64,000 bases of DNA from Yersinia similis (GTDB lineage: Bacteria; Pseudomonadota; Gammaproteobacteria; Enterobacterales; Enterobacteriaceae): the NCBI RefSeq assembly GCF_001053095.1, contig NZ_CGBP01000006.1, positions 1 through 64,000 of the forward strand, read 5' to 3'. Positions 9,158-20,509 of this stretch are shown piece after piece. Below the pieces are notes generated by a model. That model was not told the DNA's origin. It worked only from the letters and a program-made list of their open reading frames with translations, and ran no database searches. Position numbers and translations under genes: made by a program. Position 1 is the stretch's first letter. Each line of letters begins with the position of its first letter.

Positions 9158-10087
9158 CTATTTAAAATTTATTATTTTTCTCATTTCGCTAACAATAGCA
9201 TCTTTTGATGAATACTGAGGAATGAATCCAACTAACTGAAAAGCCTTTTTATTCTTGCTATAATAATAAATACGATCATTTTTTGGTATATTTATATCAT
9301 CTAAATCAGTTATAAGATATTTCATTCCAAATTCATCATGCATAGTTTTCACTAAATCTTTCTTATTAATAGGGCAAAGCGAATAACAATCTAAAGCGCA
9401 ATTATCAATGCCATTTGCTAATATAGAAGTAATTAAAGTATGAAAATCATCAGGATGTATATAATCTCTAACCATTTCTTTACTTGTTGTAACAAAAACT
9501 TCGTCGTCTCTTACTGCTCTACACATATCAGATAAAATGAATCGCGACTCTATATTCTGAGATGAACTAAAATAGCCAAAAACTCTTAAATCATATATCT
9601 TTAGTGACGATAATGATCTATGTCTTATCTCAGAGTAAAATTTTGCCAAACCATAAAAATCACTTCCATTATTATCTATATGAAAGCGACTATCCGTTCT
9701 AAGACTATCTTTATCGGAAAATACATCCCCATAAACTGCACCGCTACTAATAAAAACATATTTACAGTTTGAGTTTTTTTTTAAATATTTTATTACCAGA
9801 TCATCATATTTATAAGTAATGTCGATAATTTCACTGCCCATCTCTTTAATTTTTTCTGGATCACCTGCACCAACAAAGTTTATTATGGCATCATATTTAT
9901 AATTATGATCAAAATAATCTATATTACTTGATTTATAACCACTATGATTATTGAATGATAATAACCAAGCGCTTACATTTTCAGCATTTCTTGAGTATAA
10001 ATGCAAGATAACCTTTTGGTTTTTAGATAGCCGAATTATAAGATCCTTAGCTATTTGACTTGTTGCGCCTAAAATTGCTAATTTCAT
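9158..10087 (-). CDS. yerF: YerF-type NAD-dependent reductase of yersiniose A synthesis
   Basis: This is a 309-residue short-chain dehydrogenase with the cofactor motif GATSQIAKDL at residues 7-16, FISSGAVYG, and the catalytic YGLAK near residue 148. In Y. pseudotuberculosis, YerF reduces the branched sugar product of YerE to give CDP-yersiniose A. That assignment comes from the position 12 bp downstream of yerE and the matching protein type. Generic NAD-epimerase is the fallback. It is the last gene of the ddhDABC-yerEF run. The C-terminal segment is AT-rich in codon use. Confidence 0.75.
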   Translation of the reverse strand: MKLAILGATSQIAKDLIIRLSKNQKVILHLYSRNAENVSAWLLSFNNHSGYKSSNIDYFDHNYKYDAIINFVGAGDPEKIKEMGSEIIDITYKYDDLVIKYLKKNSNCKYVFISSGAVYGDVFSDKDSLRTDSRFHIDNNGSDFYGLAKFYSEIRHRSLSSLKIYDLRVFGYFSSSQNIESRFILSDMCRAVRDDEVFVTTSKEMVRDYIHPDDFHTLITSILANGIDNCALDCYSLCPINKKDLVKTMHDEFGMKYLITDLDDINIPKNDRIYYYSKNKKAFQLVGFIPQYSSKDAIVSEMRKIINFK

Positions 10088-10099
10088 ATATTAAACCAA

Positions 10100-11797
10100 C
10101 TATTTATAGGGAAATTGTTTATCAATTGGGTTACCAAAAGCTAATCTTGGTCTACATTCTCTTGCATCTTCCATCAAAACTTCAATAAGCATTGGCTTTG
10201 GATTATCAATAAACACATTGACTTTTTCTAAAAAGTCACATTCTGTTAATACAGTGTACGACTCAACATTATATGCTTTCCCAATTTTAGAGAATGATGA
10301 GCTATATCCACTCCAGTATGTTGACTCATTTCTACCGTCAAAATACATTTCCTGAAAAGCACGTACCATACCTAAAGAATTATTGTTTAAAACTATTGTT
10401 AGTATAGGACGATTTTCGCGAGATATAATATCTAGCTCTTGGATATTCAATTGAGCTCCACCATCCCCAGTAATTACTACAACAGGATAGTTTGTCGCAT
10501 ATGACACACCAATAGCTGTTGGGATGCCAAATCCCATCGCACCCAAGCCTCCAGAATTATGAATAGCTTGCCCTACACCTAAACGTAATGAATGGGCTGC
10601 CCACATCTGATTGTTGCCGACATCAGTTACGTAATGGACATTTTTATCATTAAAAGCATTATTTAGAATGGAGAAAAGGCTAAATGGACTTACTTTTAAA
10701 TCTTGATATTCATCTACAAAATTTTTAGTCCAATTGTTTTCTAATTGTAGGAACCAAGAGTTATACGAATTACATTGCCTCGAACGTAAATAATAAGAAA
10801 AGAAATCCTCACATGATGCATTAATATTAAGTTGACATTTCACTCTATTATCTAATTGTTCAATATCAATATCAATTTGGACAATTTTCGCGTTTCTTGC
10901 AAAATCTTGCGTGTCAGCACCGGTCTGCCTTACGTCTAAACGGCTACCTAGAACAATAACCAAGTCAGCATTTTGTACTGCATAATTAGCAGTGCGGGTA
11001 CCATAGCTACCGACCATACCAAAATAGCCTGGTATTGATAAAGTTTTCTCCGCACCTTTTAAACTGGCGACATGGGGTATATTATTTTCAGAAATTTTGT
11101 TTTGCCAAAGATTGAATTTTTCTTCGTGTATTGCACCACCACCAATTAAAAATACAGGTCGTTTAGACTGCTCTAGTAAGCTAAAAATCTCATCAAATAT
11201 AGATGATGAATCTTTTTTAGATATCAGATTAGAATCTATTTCATTGTTAAGATAATTGATTATACTATCATCTAGTTCAGCTCTTTGCAGATCCATTGGG
11301 ATATCAATAAGCACAGGCCCAGGTCTACCACTTCTTGCGATATCGATTGCATTTTGCAAACATGGAATTATTTCATCTTTGCTTTTTATCTGATATGCAT
11401 ACTTTGTTATACTTTTAACAATACTAACTATATCTAATTCTTGAAAACCTTGCTGCCGGATACCACGCCCCCCCTTAAGTTCATGAGTATTGACCTGGCC
11501 TGTAATAAAAATACAAGGAGAACTATCTAACCAACAATCTGCAATGCCAGTTATCAAATTTGTAGCACCAGGTCCACTAGTACCTAAAGCTAAACCTATT
11601 TTTTCATTACCCGTAGCTCTAGCTATTCCACCGGCTGCAAATGCTGCAGCCTGCTCATGGTGTACAGAAACTAATTTTGTTTTCCCTAATGAATTGATGC
11701 TATCCACAAGATGAGCAATCATTCCACCGATCAATTCAAAACCAAAATCTACATTATTAGCACTTAACACATGCGCTATTGCATCAGATGCTTTCAT
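10100..11797 (-). CDS. yerE: YerE, thiamine-diphosphate flavoenzyme adding the two-carbon branch
   Basis: This 565-residue protein has the acetolactate-synthase fold. The N-terminal Pyr domain carries the catalytic glutamate in SVHHEQAAAFAAGG near residue 48. A central domain follows, and the C-terminal PP domain carries the ThDP motif GDGGAQLNIQEL to LNNNSLG. YerE is known to transfer an activated acetaldehyde from pyruvate to C4 of CDP-3,6-dideoxy-4-ketoglucose, the first branching step of yersiniose A. Placement directly after ddhC, which makes the acceptor, separates it from a housekeeping acetolactate synthase, as does the lack of an ilvN-type small subunit. No truncation is seen. Confidence 0.85.
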   Translation of the reverse strand: MKASDAIAHVLSANNVDFGFELIGGMIAHLVDSINSLGKTKLVSVHHEQAAAFAAGGIARATGNEKIGLALGTSGPGATNLITGIADCWLDSSPCIFITGQVNTHELKGGRGIRQQGFQELDIVSIVKSITKYAYQIKSKDEIIPCLQNAIDIARSGRPGPVLIDIPMDLQRAELDDSIINYLNNEIDSNLISKKDSSSIFDEIFSLLEQSKRPVFLIGGGAIHEEKFNLWQNKISENNIPHVASLKGAEKTLSIPGYFGMVGSYGTRTANYAVQNADLVIVLGSRLDVRQTGADTQDFARNAKIVQIDIDIEQLDNRVKCQLNINASCEDFFSYYLRSRQCNSYNSWFLQLENNWTKNFVDEYQDLKVSPFSLFSILNNAFNDKNVHYVTDVGNNQMWAAHSLRLGVGQAIHNSGGLGAMGFGIPTAIGVSYATNYPVVVITGDGGAQLNIQELDIISRENRPILTIVLNNNSLGMVRAFQEMYFDGRNESTYWSGYSSSFSKIGKAYNVESYTVLTECDFLEKVNVFIDNPKPMLIEVLMEDARECRPRLAFGNPIDKQFPYK

Positions 11798-11850
11798 TTT
11801 CTGCCCCAGAAAAATTAAGCTAGCTAAACCAGCTCAATATACTAACTACA

Positions 11851-13164
11851 TTAAAAATTCAAACCAAAGAACTCTTCAAACTTACTCACAACATAATCCA
11901 AATGATCATGTGTCAGGCCTGGGTAAATACCAATCCAGAAAGTTTGATTCATAATTCTATCGGTATTTGTCAATTCACCAACAACACGGTATTTCACATC
12001 ATGGAAATACGGCTGGCGAGTTAAATTACCGGCAAATAGTAGGCGAGTTCCCACTTTAGCTTCATCAAGGAATTTAACTAGATCAATACGGCTAACTCCG
12101 CTATCTTCTTTCAGTGTGATAGGGAAACCAAACCATGATGGATCTGAATTTTCAGTTGCTTCTGGTAATTCAATAAAGTCAGCACAGGATTGAAGTGCGT
12201 CTTTAAGGTATTTAAAGTTAGCTTTACGTTTTTCAACAAACTCTTCTATGCGCTCTAGTTGCGCCAAACCACAGGCAGCCTGCATATCTGTGATTTTTAA
12301 GTTATAACCTAAATGGGAATAAGTATATTTATGATCATAACCGAATGGTAAAGAGCCAAGTTGCTGGCCGAAACGCTTTTTACATGTGTTGTCACAGCCT
12401 GGAGCACAATAACAATCACGACCCCAATCACGGAAAGATTCGATGATACTCTTCAGTTCCGCCGATTGTGTAAATACCGCCCCACCTTCACCCATGGTGA
12501 TATGATGAGCAGGATAGAAGCTAACGGTACCAATATCGCCAAACGTACCAGCCATTTTTCCATCGTAGGTGGAACCCAACGCATCGCAGCAGTCTTCAAT
12601 TAACCACAGGTTATATTTATCAGCTACTCGGCGAACTTCAGCTAGATCGAATAGATTACCTAATGTATGGGCAATCATAATAGCTTTGGTTTTATCACTA
12701 ACCGCCGCTTCAATCAGGCTAGCATTTACATTGTAAGTTGGAATATCAACATCAACAAAGACAGGAATTAACCCATTCTGAATAGTTGGGTTTACTGTGG
12801 TTGGAAAACCTGCGGCAACAGTAATAACTTCGTCACCTGGTTTCAACGCCCGTACCCCTAATTTAGGTGAGGTCAGCGCGGTCAAAGCCAATAAGTTGGC
12901 TGAAGAGCCAGAAGTTGTAGTCAGAACATAAGGAACGCCCAAATACTCGCCTAGTTTTTTCTCAAAAGCGTCATTAAAACGGCCCGTAGTTAGCCAACCG
13001 TCTAAAGAAGCTTCAACCATTAACTGGAGTTCTTTGGTACCAATAACTTTACCTGAAGGTGGAACGACACTCTTACCTGCTTCAAATGGCTTAGGGGCCA
13101 TAGCCGTTTCAGCGTACTGAGCAACCAGCTCAGCAATCTGTTGACGTAATTCTTCTTGACTCAT
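11851..13164 (-). CDS. ddhC: CDP-4-keto-6-deoxyglucose 3-dehydrase (E1) DdhC
   Basis: DdhC with DdhD removes the C3 hydroxyl of CDP-4-keto-6-deoxyglucose. It is a PMP-dependent enzyme of the DegT fold with a [2Fe-2S] cluster. The active-site lysine is replaced by histidine in [13 protein letters not shown] near residue 220. The cluster cysteines are in the segment [14 protein letters not shown] near residues 250-264. Length 437 matches the family. It lies 17 bp after ddhB. Its better GC content than yerE and yerF suggests an older Yersinia gene. It yields the common precursor of paratose, abequose, tyvelose, ascarylose and yersiniose. Confidence 0.95.
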   Translation of the reverse strand: MSQEELRQQIAELVAQYAETAMAPKPFEAGKSVVPPSGKVIGTKELQLMVEASLDGWLTTGRFNDAFEKKLGEYLGVPYVLTTTSGSSANLLALTALTSPKLGVRALKPGDEVITVAAGFPTTVNPTIQNGLIPVFVDVDIPTYNVNASLIEAAVSDKTKAIMIAHTLGNLFDLAEVRRVADKYNLWLIEDCCDALGSTYDGKMAGTFGDIGTVSFYPAHHITMGEGGAVFTQSAELKSIIESFRDWGRDCYCAPGCDNTCKKRFGQQLGSLPFGYDHKYTYSHLGYNLKITDMQAACGLAQLERIEEFVEKRKANFKYLKDALQSCADFIELPEATENSDPSWFGFPITLKEDSGVSRIDLVKFLDEAKVGTRLLFAGNLTRQPYFHDVKYRVVGELTNTDRIMNQTFWIGIYPGLTHDHLDYVVSKFEEFFGLNF

Positions 13165-13181
13165 TTATCTATGACCTCAAA

Positions 13182-14255
13182 TCATTTAGTGTTCATGTAA
13201 TTATTAATTTCAGTAATACTGTATTCATGCATATCTGTGCCTGATAACCAGTTCTTGTGCCAGCCCACAATATATTCGAGCGTAGTATTCAAGTTCCAGC
13301 GAGGATGCCAGCCAAGTTGCATTTTAGCTTTTGAACAATCCAGTTTCAGATAATGAGCTTCATGAGGGTGAGCATTGCCATCTAATTGCCAGCTTGCACC
13401 CTGTCCCCAATATTTCACCATTTTCTCAACAATATTTTTTACCGGAGTAGCATCAGCATCGTTAGGACCAAAGTTCCAACCTTCGGCATATTTAGCACCG
13501 TCAGTATATAACTTCTGTGCCAACAGCAAATAACCCGATAAAGGCTCCAACACATGCTGCCATGGGCGAATGGCATGTGGATTGCGGATAATCACTGGTT
13601 GGGACTGTTCAAACGCCCGAAGGATATCTGGAACGATGCGATCCAATGCCCAATCGCCACCACCGATAACATTACCAGCACGTACTGTCGCTACGGCAGT
13701 GCCATGCTGGTCATAGCTCGATGGATTGAAGAACGAATTACGATAGGATGACGTCACTAATTCCGCACAACCTTTACTGTTAGAGTAAGGGTCATATCCC
13801 CCCATCGCTTCATTTTCGCGATAGCCCCAGATCCACTCTTTATTATCGTAGCATTTATCACTGGTGATATTGACCACCGCCTTGACGCCACCAACATGGC
13901 GAATAGCCTCCAGTAAATAAACGGTACCCATAACATTCGTTGAGTAGGTTTCAACAGGCTCGGTGTAGGATAACCTGACCAGTGGCTGAGCAGCCATGTG
14001 GAAAACAATCTCTGGTTGGAATTCGCGGATTGATTCTAATAATTTGTTTTGATCACGAATATCACCGATTTCCGATTGCATCCCGTCGGCAACTCGTGCG
14101 GTATCAAATAGGCTAGGCACAGTGGGGGGGGCCAGAGAGTAACCTTTTACCGTTGCCCCCATGGTTTGCAACCATAAACTCAACCAGCCACCTTTAAACC
14201 CAGTATGACCGGTTACAAAAACCCGTTTACCTTGCCAGAAACTATTATTAATCAT
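13182..14255 (-). CDS. ddhB: CDP-glucose 4,6-dehydratase DdhB
   Basis: DdhB forms CDP-4-keto-6-deoxyglucose. Starting at the ATG at 14255 (MINNSFWQGK) gives 357 residues, the usual length. A longer frame extends upstream into ddhA but has no family similarity there. The extended-SDR cofactor motif GHTGFKGGW stands near residues 14-22, and the catalytic YSNSK near residue 160. Only 4 bp separate it from the ddhA stop. No frameshift is present, so the gene differs from the ddhB pseudogene described in Y. pestis. Confidence 0.95.
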   Translation of the reverse strand: MINNSFWQGKRVFVTGHTGFKGGWLSLWLQTMGATVKGYSLAPPTVPSLFDTARVADGMQSEIGDIRDQNKLLESIREFQPEIVFHMAAQPLVRLSYTEPVETYSTNVMGTVYLLEAIRHVGGVKAVVNITSDKCYDNKEWIWGYRENEAMGGYDPYSNSKGCAELVTSSYRNSFFNPSSYDQHGTAVATVRAGNVIGGGDWALDRIVPDILRAFEQSQPVIIRNPHAIRPWQHVLEPLSGYLLLAQKLYTDGAKYAEGWNFGPNDADATPVKNIVEKMVKYWGQGASWQLDGNAHPHEAHYLKLDCSKAKMQLGWHPRWNLNTTLEYIVGWHKNWLSGTDMHEYSITEINNYMNTK

Positions 14256-14259
14256 TTTG

Positions 14260-15033
14260 TTATTCCCATACCTTCCAAGGTGCCCTGCCTTCTTCCCATA
14301 GTTCATGCAGATAGATCTTGTCACGCAACGTATCCATTGGCTGCCAGAACCCGGCATGTTCAAACGCCATCAACTCCCCCTGAGCAGCTAATGTCATTAA
14401 AGGTTCCTGCTCCCAAGTAGACTTATCACCATCGATCAGATCGATAACTTTAGGCGACAAAACAAAATAACCGCCGTTGATCAATGCGCCATCGCCTTTT
14501 GGTTTTTCTTTAAAACTACGTACTTGTTTATCTTTAATATCCAGCGCACCAAAACGGCCTGGGGGATAGGTTGCCGTTAATGTAGCTTGCTTGCCATGGC
14601 TCTTATGGAATGCAATTAATTCAGCAATATTAACGTCACTAACACCATCACCATAGGTGAAACAGAAAGCCTCATCGTCTTTGACGTAATCCTTTACACG
14701 CCTAAGTCGGCCACCGGTCATAGAATCTTCACCGGTGTCTACTAACGTGACATTCCAAGGTTCGACTCGCTTTTGGTGTACTGTCATTTCATTATCACGC
14801 ATGCAGAAGGTAATATCCGACATGTGCATAAAGTAATTCGCAAAATATTCTTTAATGACATAGCCTTTATAGCCACAGCAAATAACGAAATCATTTATGC
14901 CATAAGAAGAGTAAAGTTTCATAATATGCCAGAGAATAGGCTTCCCACCGATCTCTACCATTGGTTTTGGTTTTACTACGGTCTCTTCACTAAGACGGGT
15001 TCCAAGGCCTCCGGCCAAAATGACTGCTTTCAC
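14260..15033 (-). CDS. ddhA: Glucose-1-phosphate cytidylyltransferase DdhA
   Basis: DdhA makes CDP-glucose from CTP and glucose-1-P, the entry step to the 3,6-dideoxyhexose pathway. The N-terminus [17 protein letters not shown] is the nucleotidyltransferase signature, and [12 protein letters not shown] follows. I place the start at the GTG at 15033. A clear GGAG lies 6 nt upstream and the resulting 257 residues match the family. The in-frame ATG at 15045 has no ribosome site. The gene lies between ddhD and ddhB in one transcription unit. Confidence 0.93.
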   Translation of the reverse strand: MKAVILAGGLGTRLSEETVVKPKPMVEIGGKPILWHIMKLYSSYGINDFVICCGYKGYVIKEYFANYFMHMSDITFCMRDNEMTVHQKRVEPWNVTLVDTGEDSMTGGRLRRVKDYVKDDEAFCFTYGDGVSDVNIAELIAFHKSHGKQATLTATYPPGRFGALDIKDKQVRSFKEKPKGDGALINGGYFVLSPKVIDLIDGDKSTWEQEPLMTLAAQGELMAFEHAGFWQPMDTLRDKIYLHELWEEGRAPWKVWE

Positions 15034-15070
15034 TTGAATCTCCATTACGTATTACTTTGATCTCTCAAAG

Positions 15071-16060
15071 TTATTTTGATGGCACAAAGGCATCAGAGAA
15101 AAATTTATTTTCAGCTAATCCATGATTAATGAAATCATTACGAGCAGCAGTAATCATAGCTAATGAACCACAGGCATAAACATTAAATAAGCTGAGATCG
15201 GGTATATCTTCAAGCACCGCTTGATGTACAAAACCAGTGGCTCCGGTCCAAGTACTATCATCGCCTGATACAACAGGCACATAATGAATATTAGGGTGTT
15301 GTATAGCCCACTCATTGGCAATGTCAGAATAGAAATTATGCCCTGCTGGCATTCCCCAATAGATATGAACCTGCCGTTGGTCATTCTTATTGATCAACGC
15401 CTCAACCATTGATTTCACTGGTGCAAAACCTGTTCCACCAGCAAGAAAAACAATAGGGAGATTATCTTCACGAACGAAAAAGGTCCCTTGCGGGCCTTCA
15501 ATTCGCAAAAGCTGCTGTAATTTTAACTCATTAAAAATGATGTTGCTGAATACACCATTAACAACTTTACGTACGTGTAATTCGATATTGCCATTACCAC
15601 CTGGAGCATTAGCAATAGAGTAACTACGGCGCTGTCCATTAATAATTAAATCAATGTATTGGCCCGCCAGATACTGTATTTTGGCCGTTGGTGGCAAACG
15701 TAAGGAGAGAATGGCAATATCTTCACCAATAAATTCAATGCTATCTAATTTACATGGATAAGTTTTTTTTTGTATATGACTTAACTCTGGATAGTAATTA
15801 ACATCTAATTCAATATCAGATTTCGCCTTAGAGCAACAAGTTAGAATTGCACCTTTAGCAACATCTTCCTCAGTTAAAAAGGTATTTTCCGCACTGTCTA
15901 CTTCACCAGAAATCAATATTGCCTTACAAGAACCACAGGTTCCATCTTTGCAGCTGTATTCAATATTTATATTACTATCCAGAGCCGCATCTAATATTGT
16001 AGATGTTCCATCGGAAGTAAAAATAATACCTGATGGATGCAGCTTAACATTTAATGACAT
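15071..16060 (-). CDS. ddhD: CDP-6-deoxy-glucoseen reductase (E3) DdhD
   Basis: DdhD passes electrons from NADH through FAD and a plant-type [2Fe-2S] cluster to the DdhC reaction. Residues 1-90 form a ferredoxin domain with the cysteine pattern CKDGTCGSC and LTCC. The FAD motif RRSYSIANAPG is near residue 145, and the NAD-binding GGTGFAP is near residue 216. At 329 residues it is full length. It is the first gene of the O-antigen operon and has a 597-bp leader containing the JUMPstart sequence. ddhA follows 37 bp downstream. Confidence 0.94.
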   Translation of the reverse strand: MSLNVKLHPSGIIFTSDGTSTILDAALDSNINIEYSCKDGTCGSCKAILISGEVDSAENTFLTEEDVAKGAILTCCSKAKSDIELDVNYYPELSHIQKKTYPCKLDSIEFIGEDIAILSLRLPPTAKIQYLAGQYIDLIINGQRRSYSIANAPGGNGNIELHVRKVVNGVFSNIIFNELKLQQLLRIEGPQGTFFVREDNLPIVFLAGGTGFAPVKSMVEALINKNDQRQVHIYWGMPAGHNFYSDIANEWAIQHPNIHYVPVVSGDDSTWTGATGFVHQAVLEDIPDLSLFNVYACGSLAMITAARNDFINHGLAENKFFSDAFVPSK

Positions 16061-16657
16061 AAAATAAGTCCAAATATATTATGTAAGGTTTATTAGACGT
16101 ACTCAATACAAACTTAAGTCAAAAAAATTCAGTGACTAAAATAGAAACAAAAAAGCAAATAATTTTTGATAAAGAAGTACGGTTAAAAATCACTAAAGTA
16201 AAAAATTGTAGAAGGCCTTCTTCCTGCCGGTTCCAGAGTAAAAGGCAACTATTGGGGTTCTATCCCCCCCACGCTACCGCCCTTGGCTTGCAGCTACCAA
16301 TGCACTGGTGATATGAAGCTTTAGGCCTACAACCATAACAGGGCCTTGAAGGTACGCGCTTTTACCTAAAACAGGTGTCGGAGCATTCCGAAATTACAGA
16401 TGTAAGTTAAGTTAAGCACCCTATGACATAAAAACCCAAAATTTCGTGCTAATAATCGTACTTATATCCCTATATTACAAGAGAGATGTGATGTACATCA
16501 TGTTCTATTTGATAAAGAGATTAGATCAAAATGAACAAATTCTAACCACCACAACATTTTACCCACTATTTATATTTTTTACTGATTCTTCATTGGATTA
16601 AAAATGTGAAATTTTTGAATGTGATAAACTATCAAAAGACATAATGTTTAGCAGTCA
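16061..16657 (-). promoter_or_regulatory. O-antigen operon leader and promoter region
   Basis: This 597-bp stretch between hemH and ddhD has no gene. It contains the JUMPstart element listed separately. The promoter should lie upstream of it, at about 16310-16640 on the minus strand, where the DNA is AT-rich. I could not fix a -10/-35 pair with confidence. The distance from the JUMPstart to the ddhD start is about 210 bp, a typical untranslated leader for such operons. Confidence 0.6.
16270..16310 (-). promoter_or_regulatory. JUMPstart with ops element
   Basis: Read on the minus strand, the sequence ends in GGCGGTAGCGTG (16281 to 16270), the ops element. It is preceded by the TGGTAGCTGCAAGCCAAGG JUMPstart block. 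The ops element pauses RNA polymerase and recruits RfaH, which lets long polysaccharide operons be read through. It lies upstream of ddhD, as expected for control of the whole cluster. Confidence 0.93.
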
Positions 16658-17620
16658 TTATATATTATGTCGAATTAACTGTTCTAACAGGGTAATATGC
16701 CCCTCGTCGTCATTCAATGCTGGGATGTATTCAAACTTCTCTCCGCCCGCATGCAAGAAAAACTCTCGATTTTGCTCTTTTATTTCTTCCAGAGTTTCCA
16801 GACAATCGGCAGAGAAGCCTGGGCAAATAAGCTGAATATGCTTAACGCCTTGAGAAGGTAAACTTTTTAGGGTTTCATCAGTATAAGGTGTCAGCCAGGG
16901 TTCACGGCCAAAGCGGGATTGATAAGTCATTATGATTTTCTCGGCAGGCAGAGGTAATGCAGCCCTCAGTGCCCGGCTGGTATCTTCACAGCGGATAGGA
17001 TAATCATCACCCAATTGAGCATAGCGCTTAGGAATACCATGAAAAGACATCACTAACCGGTCTGGCTGACCATGTTCCGCGAAAGAGCGTTCAACACTCT
17101 GTTTTAATGCTGAAATATAAGCTGGATGCTCAGCATAATCACGGATAAAAGAAACTGAGGGTAAGCGGCGGTAGCCTTTCAGAACCCGGGCAACAGCATC
17201 CCAGACCGCGGCGCTGGTTGAACAGGAATATTGCGGGTAAAGCGGTAATATAACTAGGTTGGTGACACCCTGAGCTAATAATTTTTCAATAGCATCTGGC
17301 AAATTTGGTGAACCATAGCTCATGCCTAATTCTACGGGAATATCGGGCATTCTTGCTGCCAGTGCTTTCTGCTGACGGCGGCTATAAACCAATAGAGGAG
17401 AACCCTCTTCCATCCAAACGGATTGATAAAGTTTTGCTACACGTGGTGACCGAAACGGTAAAATAACACCGTGCAGCAATGGCCACCATAGCAATGGGGA
17501 AGTATCAACTACCCGGCGGTCACTCAGAAACTCAGCTAAATAACGCTTGATAGCTTTCGACGTTGGGGCATTTGGTGTCCCCAAATTAACCATTAATACG
17601 CCGGGTTTGCTTTGCATCAT
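16658..17620 (-). CDS. hemH: Ferrochelatase HemH
   Basis: HemH inserts ferrous iron into protoporphyrin IX, the last step of heme synthesis. The 320-residue protein has the N-terminal [13 protein letters not shown], the catalytic-histidine motif SFHGIPKRY near residue 195, and the conserved C-terminal [14 protein letters not shown]. It acts in the cytoplasm at the membrane. It is the conserved left flank of Yersinia O-antigen clusters. Two adjacent ATGs follow an AGGAG site, and either could serve as start. Confidence 0.96.
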   Translation of the reverse strand: MMQSKPGVLMVNLGTPNAPTSKAIKRYLAEFLSDRRVVDTSPLLWWPLLHGVILPFRSPRVAKLYQSVWMEEGSPLLVYSRRQQKALAARMPDIPVELGMSYGSPNLPDAIEKLLAQGVTNLVILPLYPQYSCSTSAAVWDAVARVLKGYRRLPSVSFIRDYAEHPAYISALKQSVERSFAEHGQPDRLVMSFHGIPKRYAQLGDDYPIRCEDTSRALRAALPLPAEKIIMTYQSRFGREPWLTPYTDETLKSLPSQGVKHIQLICPGFSADCLETLEEIKEQNREFFLHAGGEKFEYIPALNDDEGHITLLEQLIRHNI

Positions 17621-17662
17621 GCCGAATCTCCTTTTGTAAGTACTACGCCCTTCTTACTTGAA

Positions 17663-17695
17663 ATAGCTAAGGCGACCTTAGGCCGCCTTAGCTAT
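17663..17695 (-). terminator. Hairpin downstream of adk
   Basis: A strong stem (AGCTAAGGCG with CGCCTTAGCT) lies just after the adk stop, between adk and hemH. The following T-tract on the minus strand is poor, so termination may be partial and hemH may be co-transcribed. Confidence 0.6.
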
Positions 17696-17709
17696 AGTAC
17701 CATCCAGAA

Positions 17710-18396
<687 letters not shown>

Positions 18397-18533
18397 TTAA
18401 ATAAATAGAAATTGTGGAAAACAAGCAACCATACCATTTTCAGGGGGGTTGGCTCAAGGCGCGTGAGGTTGGGCGGCAAGATATTTGAGGAAATAAAATA
18501 ATAAAATACAGATATAAATCAGACGGGTACAAT

Positions 18534-18575
18534 AAAAAACACCCTTGAGAATACGTTAATCAAGGGTGTTTTTTT
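18534..18575. terminator. Bidirectional terminator between htpG and adk
   Basis: The perfect stem ACACCCTTGA / TCAAGGGTGT is flanked by A-runs on one side and T-runs on the other. It can therefore end transcripts on both strands. On the minus strand it ends htpG. Confidence 0.9.
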
Positions 18576-18580
18576 ATCGA

Positions 18581-20449
18581 TTAAGCAGTGAGTAACTGAT
18601 TCATTCGGCGAATAAACTGGTTAGGATCTTCCAATGTTCCCCTCTCAGCGAGCAGCGCCTGATCCAGTAATAGCTCAACCCATTGTGCAAATTGAGTATC
18701 ATCTGTTACTTCCGCAGCACGCTTAACCAAGCCATGATCCGGGTTCAGCTCAAAGATGTACTTCACTTCCGGAGCCTGTTGACCCGCGGCGGCGAATAGC
18801 TTAGCCATCTGCGTACTCATTTCATCCGCATCAGTCGTTACAATCGCAGGTGTATCCGTCAGGCGATGCGTTAGACGTACGTCTTTAACACGCTCACCCA
18901 ATAGCGTTTTCACGCGTTCAACGAAGGGTTCCAGTGCTTTCTCTGCTTCTTGCTGCTCTGGATTTTCTTCATCAGCCAATTTATTCAGTGAGTCATCTGC
19001 TTTACTGACCGATTGGAACGCTTTGCCTTCGAACTCAGTCAGGTAGCTCATCATCCATTCGTCGATACGATCGGATAACAATAGGACCTCGATACCTTTT
19101 TTACGGAACAGTTCCAGATGCGGGCTACTCTTCGCAGCAGCATAGCTGTCAGCAGTGATGTAATAAATTTTCTCCTGCCCTTCTGCCATACGGCTGACAT
19201 AGTCTTCCAGTGACACGGTCTGTGCGGAACTGTCGGTATGCGTTGAAGCAAAGCGCAATAGCTTAGCGATAGTCTCTTTATTGCTACCATCTTCCGCTGG
19301 GCCTTCTTTTAATGCCATGCCGAATTGTTGCCAGAATTGCTGATATTTCTCAGCATCATCTTTAGCCAGTTTTTCCAGCATTTGCAGCACACGCTTAGTC
19401 AATGCACTGCGCAGATTCTGTGTAATACGACTGTCTTGTAAAATCTCACGGGAGACGTTCAGCGGCAGATCGTTCGAATCTATCAAACCACGGACAAACC
19501 GCAGATAGTTCGGCATAAACTGCTCAGCTTCATCCATGATAAACACACGCTGCACATAAAGTTTTAAACCATGTTTGTGATCACGGTTCCACATATCCCA
19601 TGGTGCCTGCGCGGGGATATACAGCAAGCTGGTGTATTCCTGCTTCCCTTCAACGCGGTTGTGGCTCCAACTGAGTGGGTCAGTAAAATCATGGGCAATA
19701 TGTTTGTAAAATGCTTTGTATTCGTCGTCAGAGATTTCTGCTTTACCACGGGTCCACAGTGCCTGAGCTTTGTTGATTTTTTCCCAGGTGACAGTACCGT
19801 CTTCTTCATTTTTAACCTGAATTTCAACCGGCAGGGCAATATGGTCTGAGTATTTGCTGATAACAGAACGCAGACGCCAGTCATCCAGATACTCGTCTTC
19901 GCCTTCACGCAAATGTAGCGTAATTTCAGTACCACGCTCGTCTTTAGTTATATCGGCGATGGTGTAATCACCTTCACCAGCCGATTCCCAGAATACACCG
20001 GTATCGGCGGGGGCACCGGCTGCCCGGGTGCGTACGGTAACTTTATCGGCAACAATAAATGCTGAGTAGAAACCCACACCAAATTGACCAATTAATTGGC
20101 TGTCTTTGGCCTGATCAGAACCGATTGATTCAAGAAATGCTTTAGTCCCTGACTTGGCGATAGTACCAAGATTATCAATAACTTCGTCACGGCTCATACC
20201 GATGCCGTTATCACTCAGGGTTAAAGTACGTTTTTCTTTATCAGAAGATAAACGCACTCTCAGTTCGCCATCCCCTTCAAAGAGTTCGGGGTTAGACAGG
20301 GCACGGAAACGGAGTTTATCTGCAGCATCAGAAGCATTGGAGATCAGCTCGCGCAGAAAAATTTCTTTATTGGAATAAAGCGAGTGGATCATCAAATGGA
20401 GGAGCTGTTTTACTTCAGACTGGAATCCACGGGTTTCTTGACCTTTCAT
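18581..20449 (-). CDS. htpG: Chaperone HtpG (Hsp90)
   Basis: HtpG is the cytosolic Hsp90 chaperone. The N-terminal GHKL ATPase domain shows [14 protein letters not shown] (residues 28-41), DNGIGM and [11 protein letters not shown]. Middle and dimerisation domains follow to about residue 622. The start [12 protein letters not shown] (20449) matches the family; an ATG two codons earlier is possible. A sigma-32 type promoter stands about 60 bp upstream, so the gene is heat induced. It is monocistronic. Confidence 0.97.
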   Translation of the reverse strand: MKGQETRGFQSEVKQLLHLMIHSLYSNKEIFLRELISNASDAADKLRFRALSNPELFEGDGELRVRLSSDKEKRTLTLSDNGIGMSRDEVIDNLGTIAKSGTKAFLESIGSDQAKDSQLIGQFGVGFYSAFIVADKVTVRTRAAGAPADTGVFWESAGEGDYTIADITKDERGTEITLHLREGEDEYLDDWRLRSVISKYSDHIALPVEIQVKNEEDGTVTWEKINKAQALWTRGKAEISDDEYKAFYKHIAHDFTDPLSWSHNRVEGKQEYTSLLYIPAQAPWDMWNRDHKHGLKLYVQRVFIMDEAEQFMPNYLRFVRGLIDSNDLPLNVSREILQDSRITQNLRSALTKRVLQMLEKLAKDDAEKYQQFWQQFGMALKEGPAEDGSNKETIAKLLRFASTHTDSSAQTVSLEDYVSRMAEGQEKIYYITADSYAAAKSSPHLELFRKKGIEVLLLSDRIDEWMMSYLTEFEGKAFQSVSKADDSLNKLADEENPEQQEAEKALEPFVERVKTLLGERVKDVRLTHRLTDTPAIVTTDADEMSTQMAKLFAAAGQQAPEVKYIFELNPDHGLVKRAAEVTDDTQFAQWVELLLDQALLAERGTLEDPNQFIRRMNQLLTA

Positions 20450-20509
20450 ATTCATTAATTACCTCAATCCAAATTACCAACAGGCAGATAAAGTCGAACA
20501 ATGAAGATC

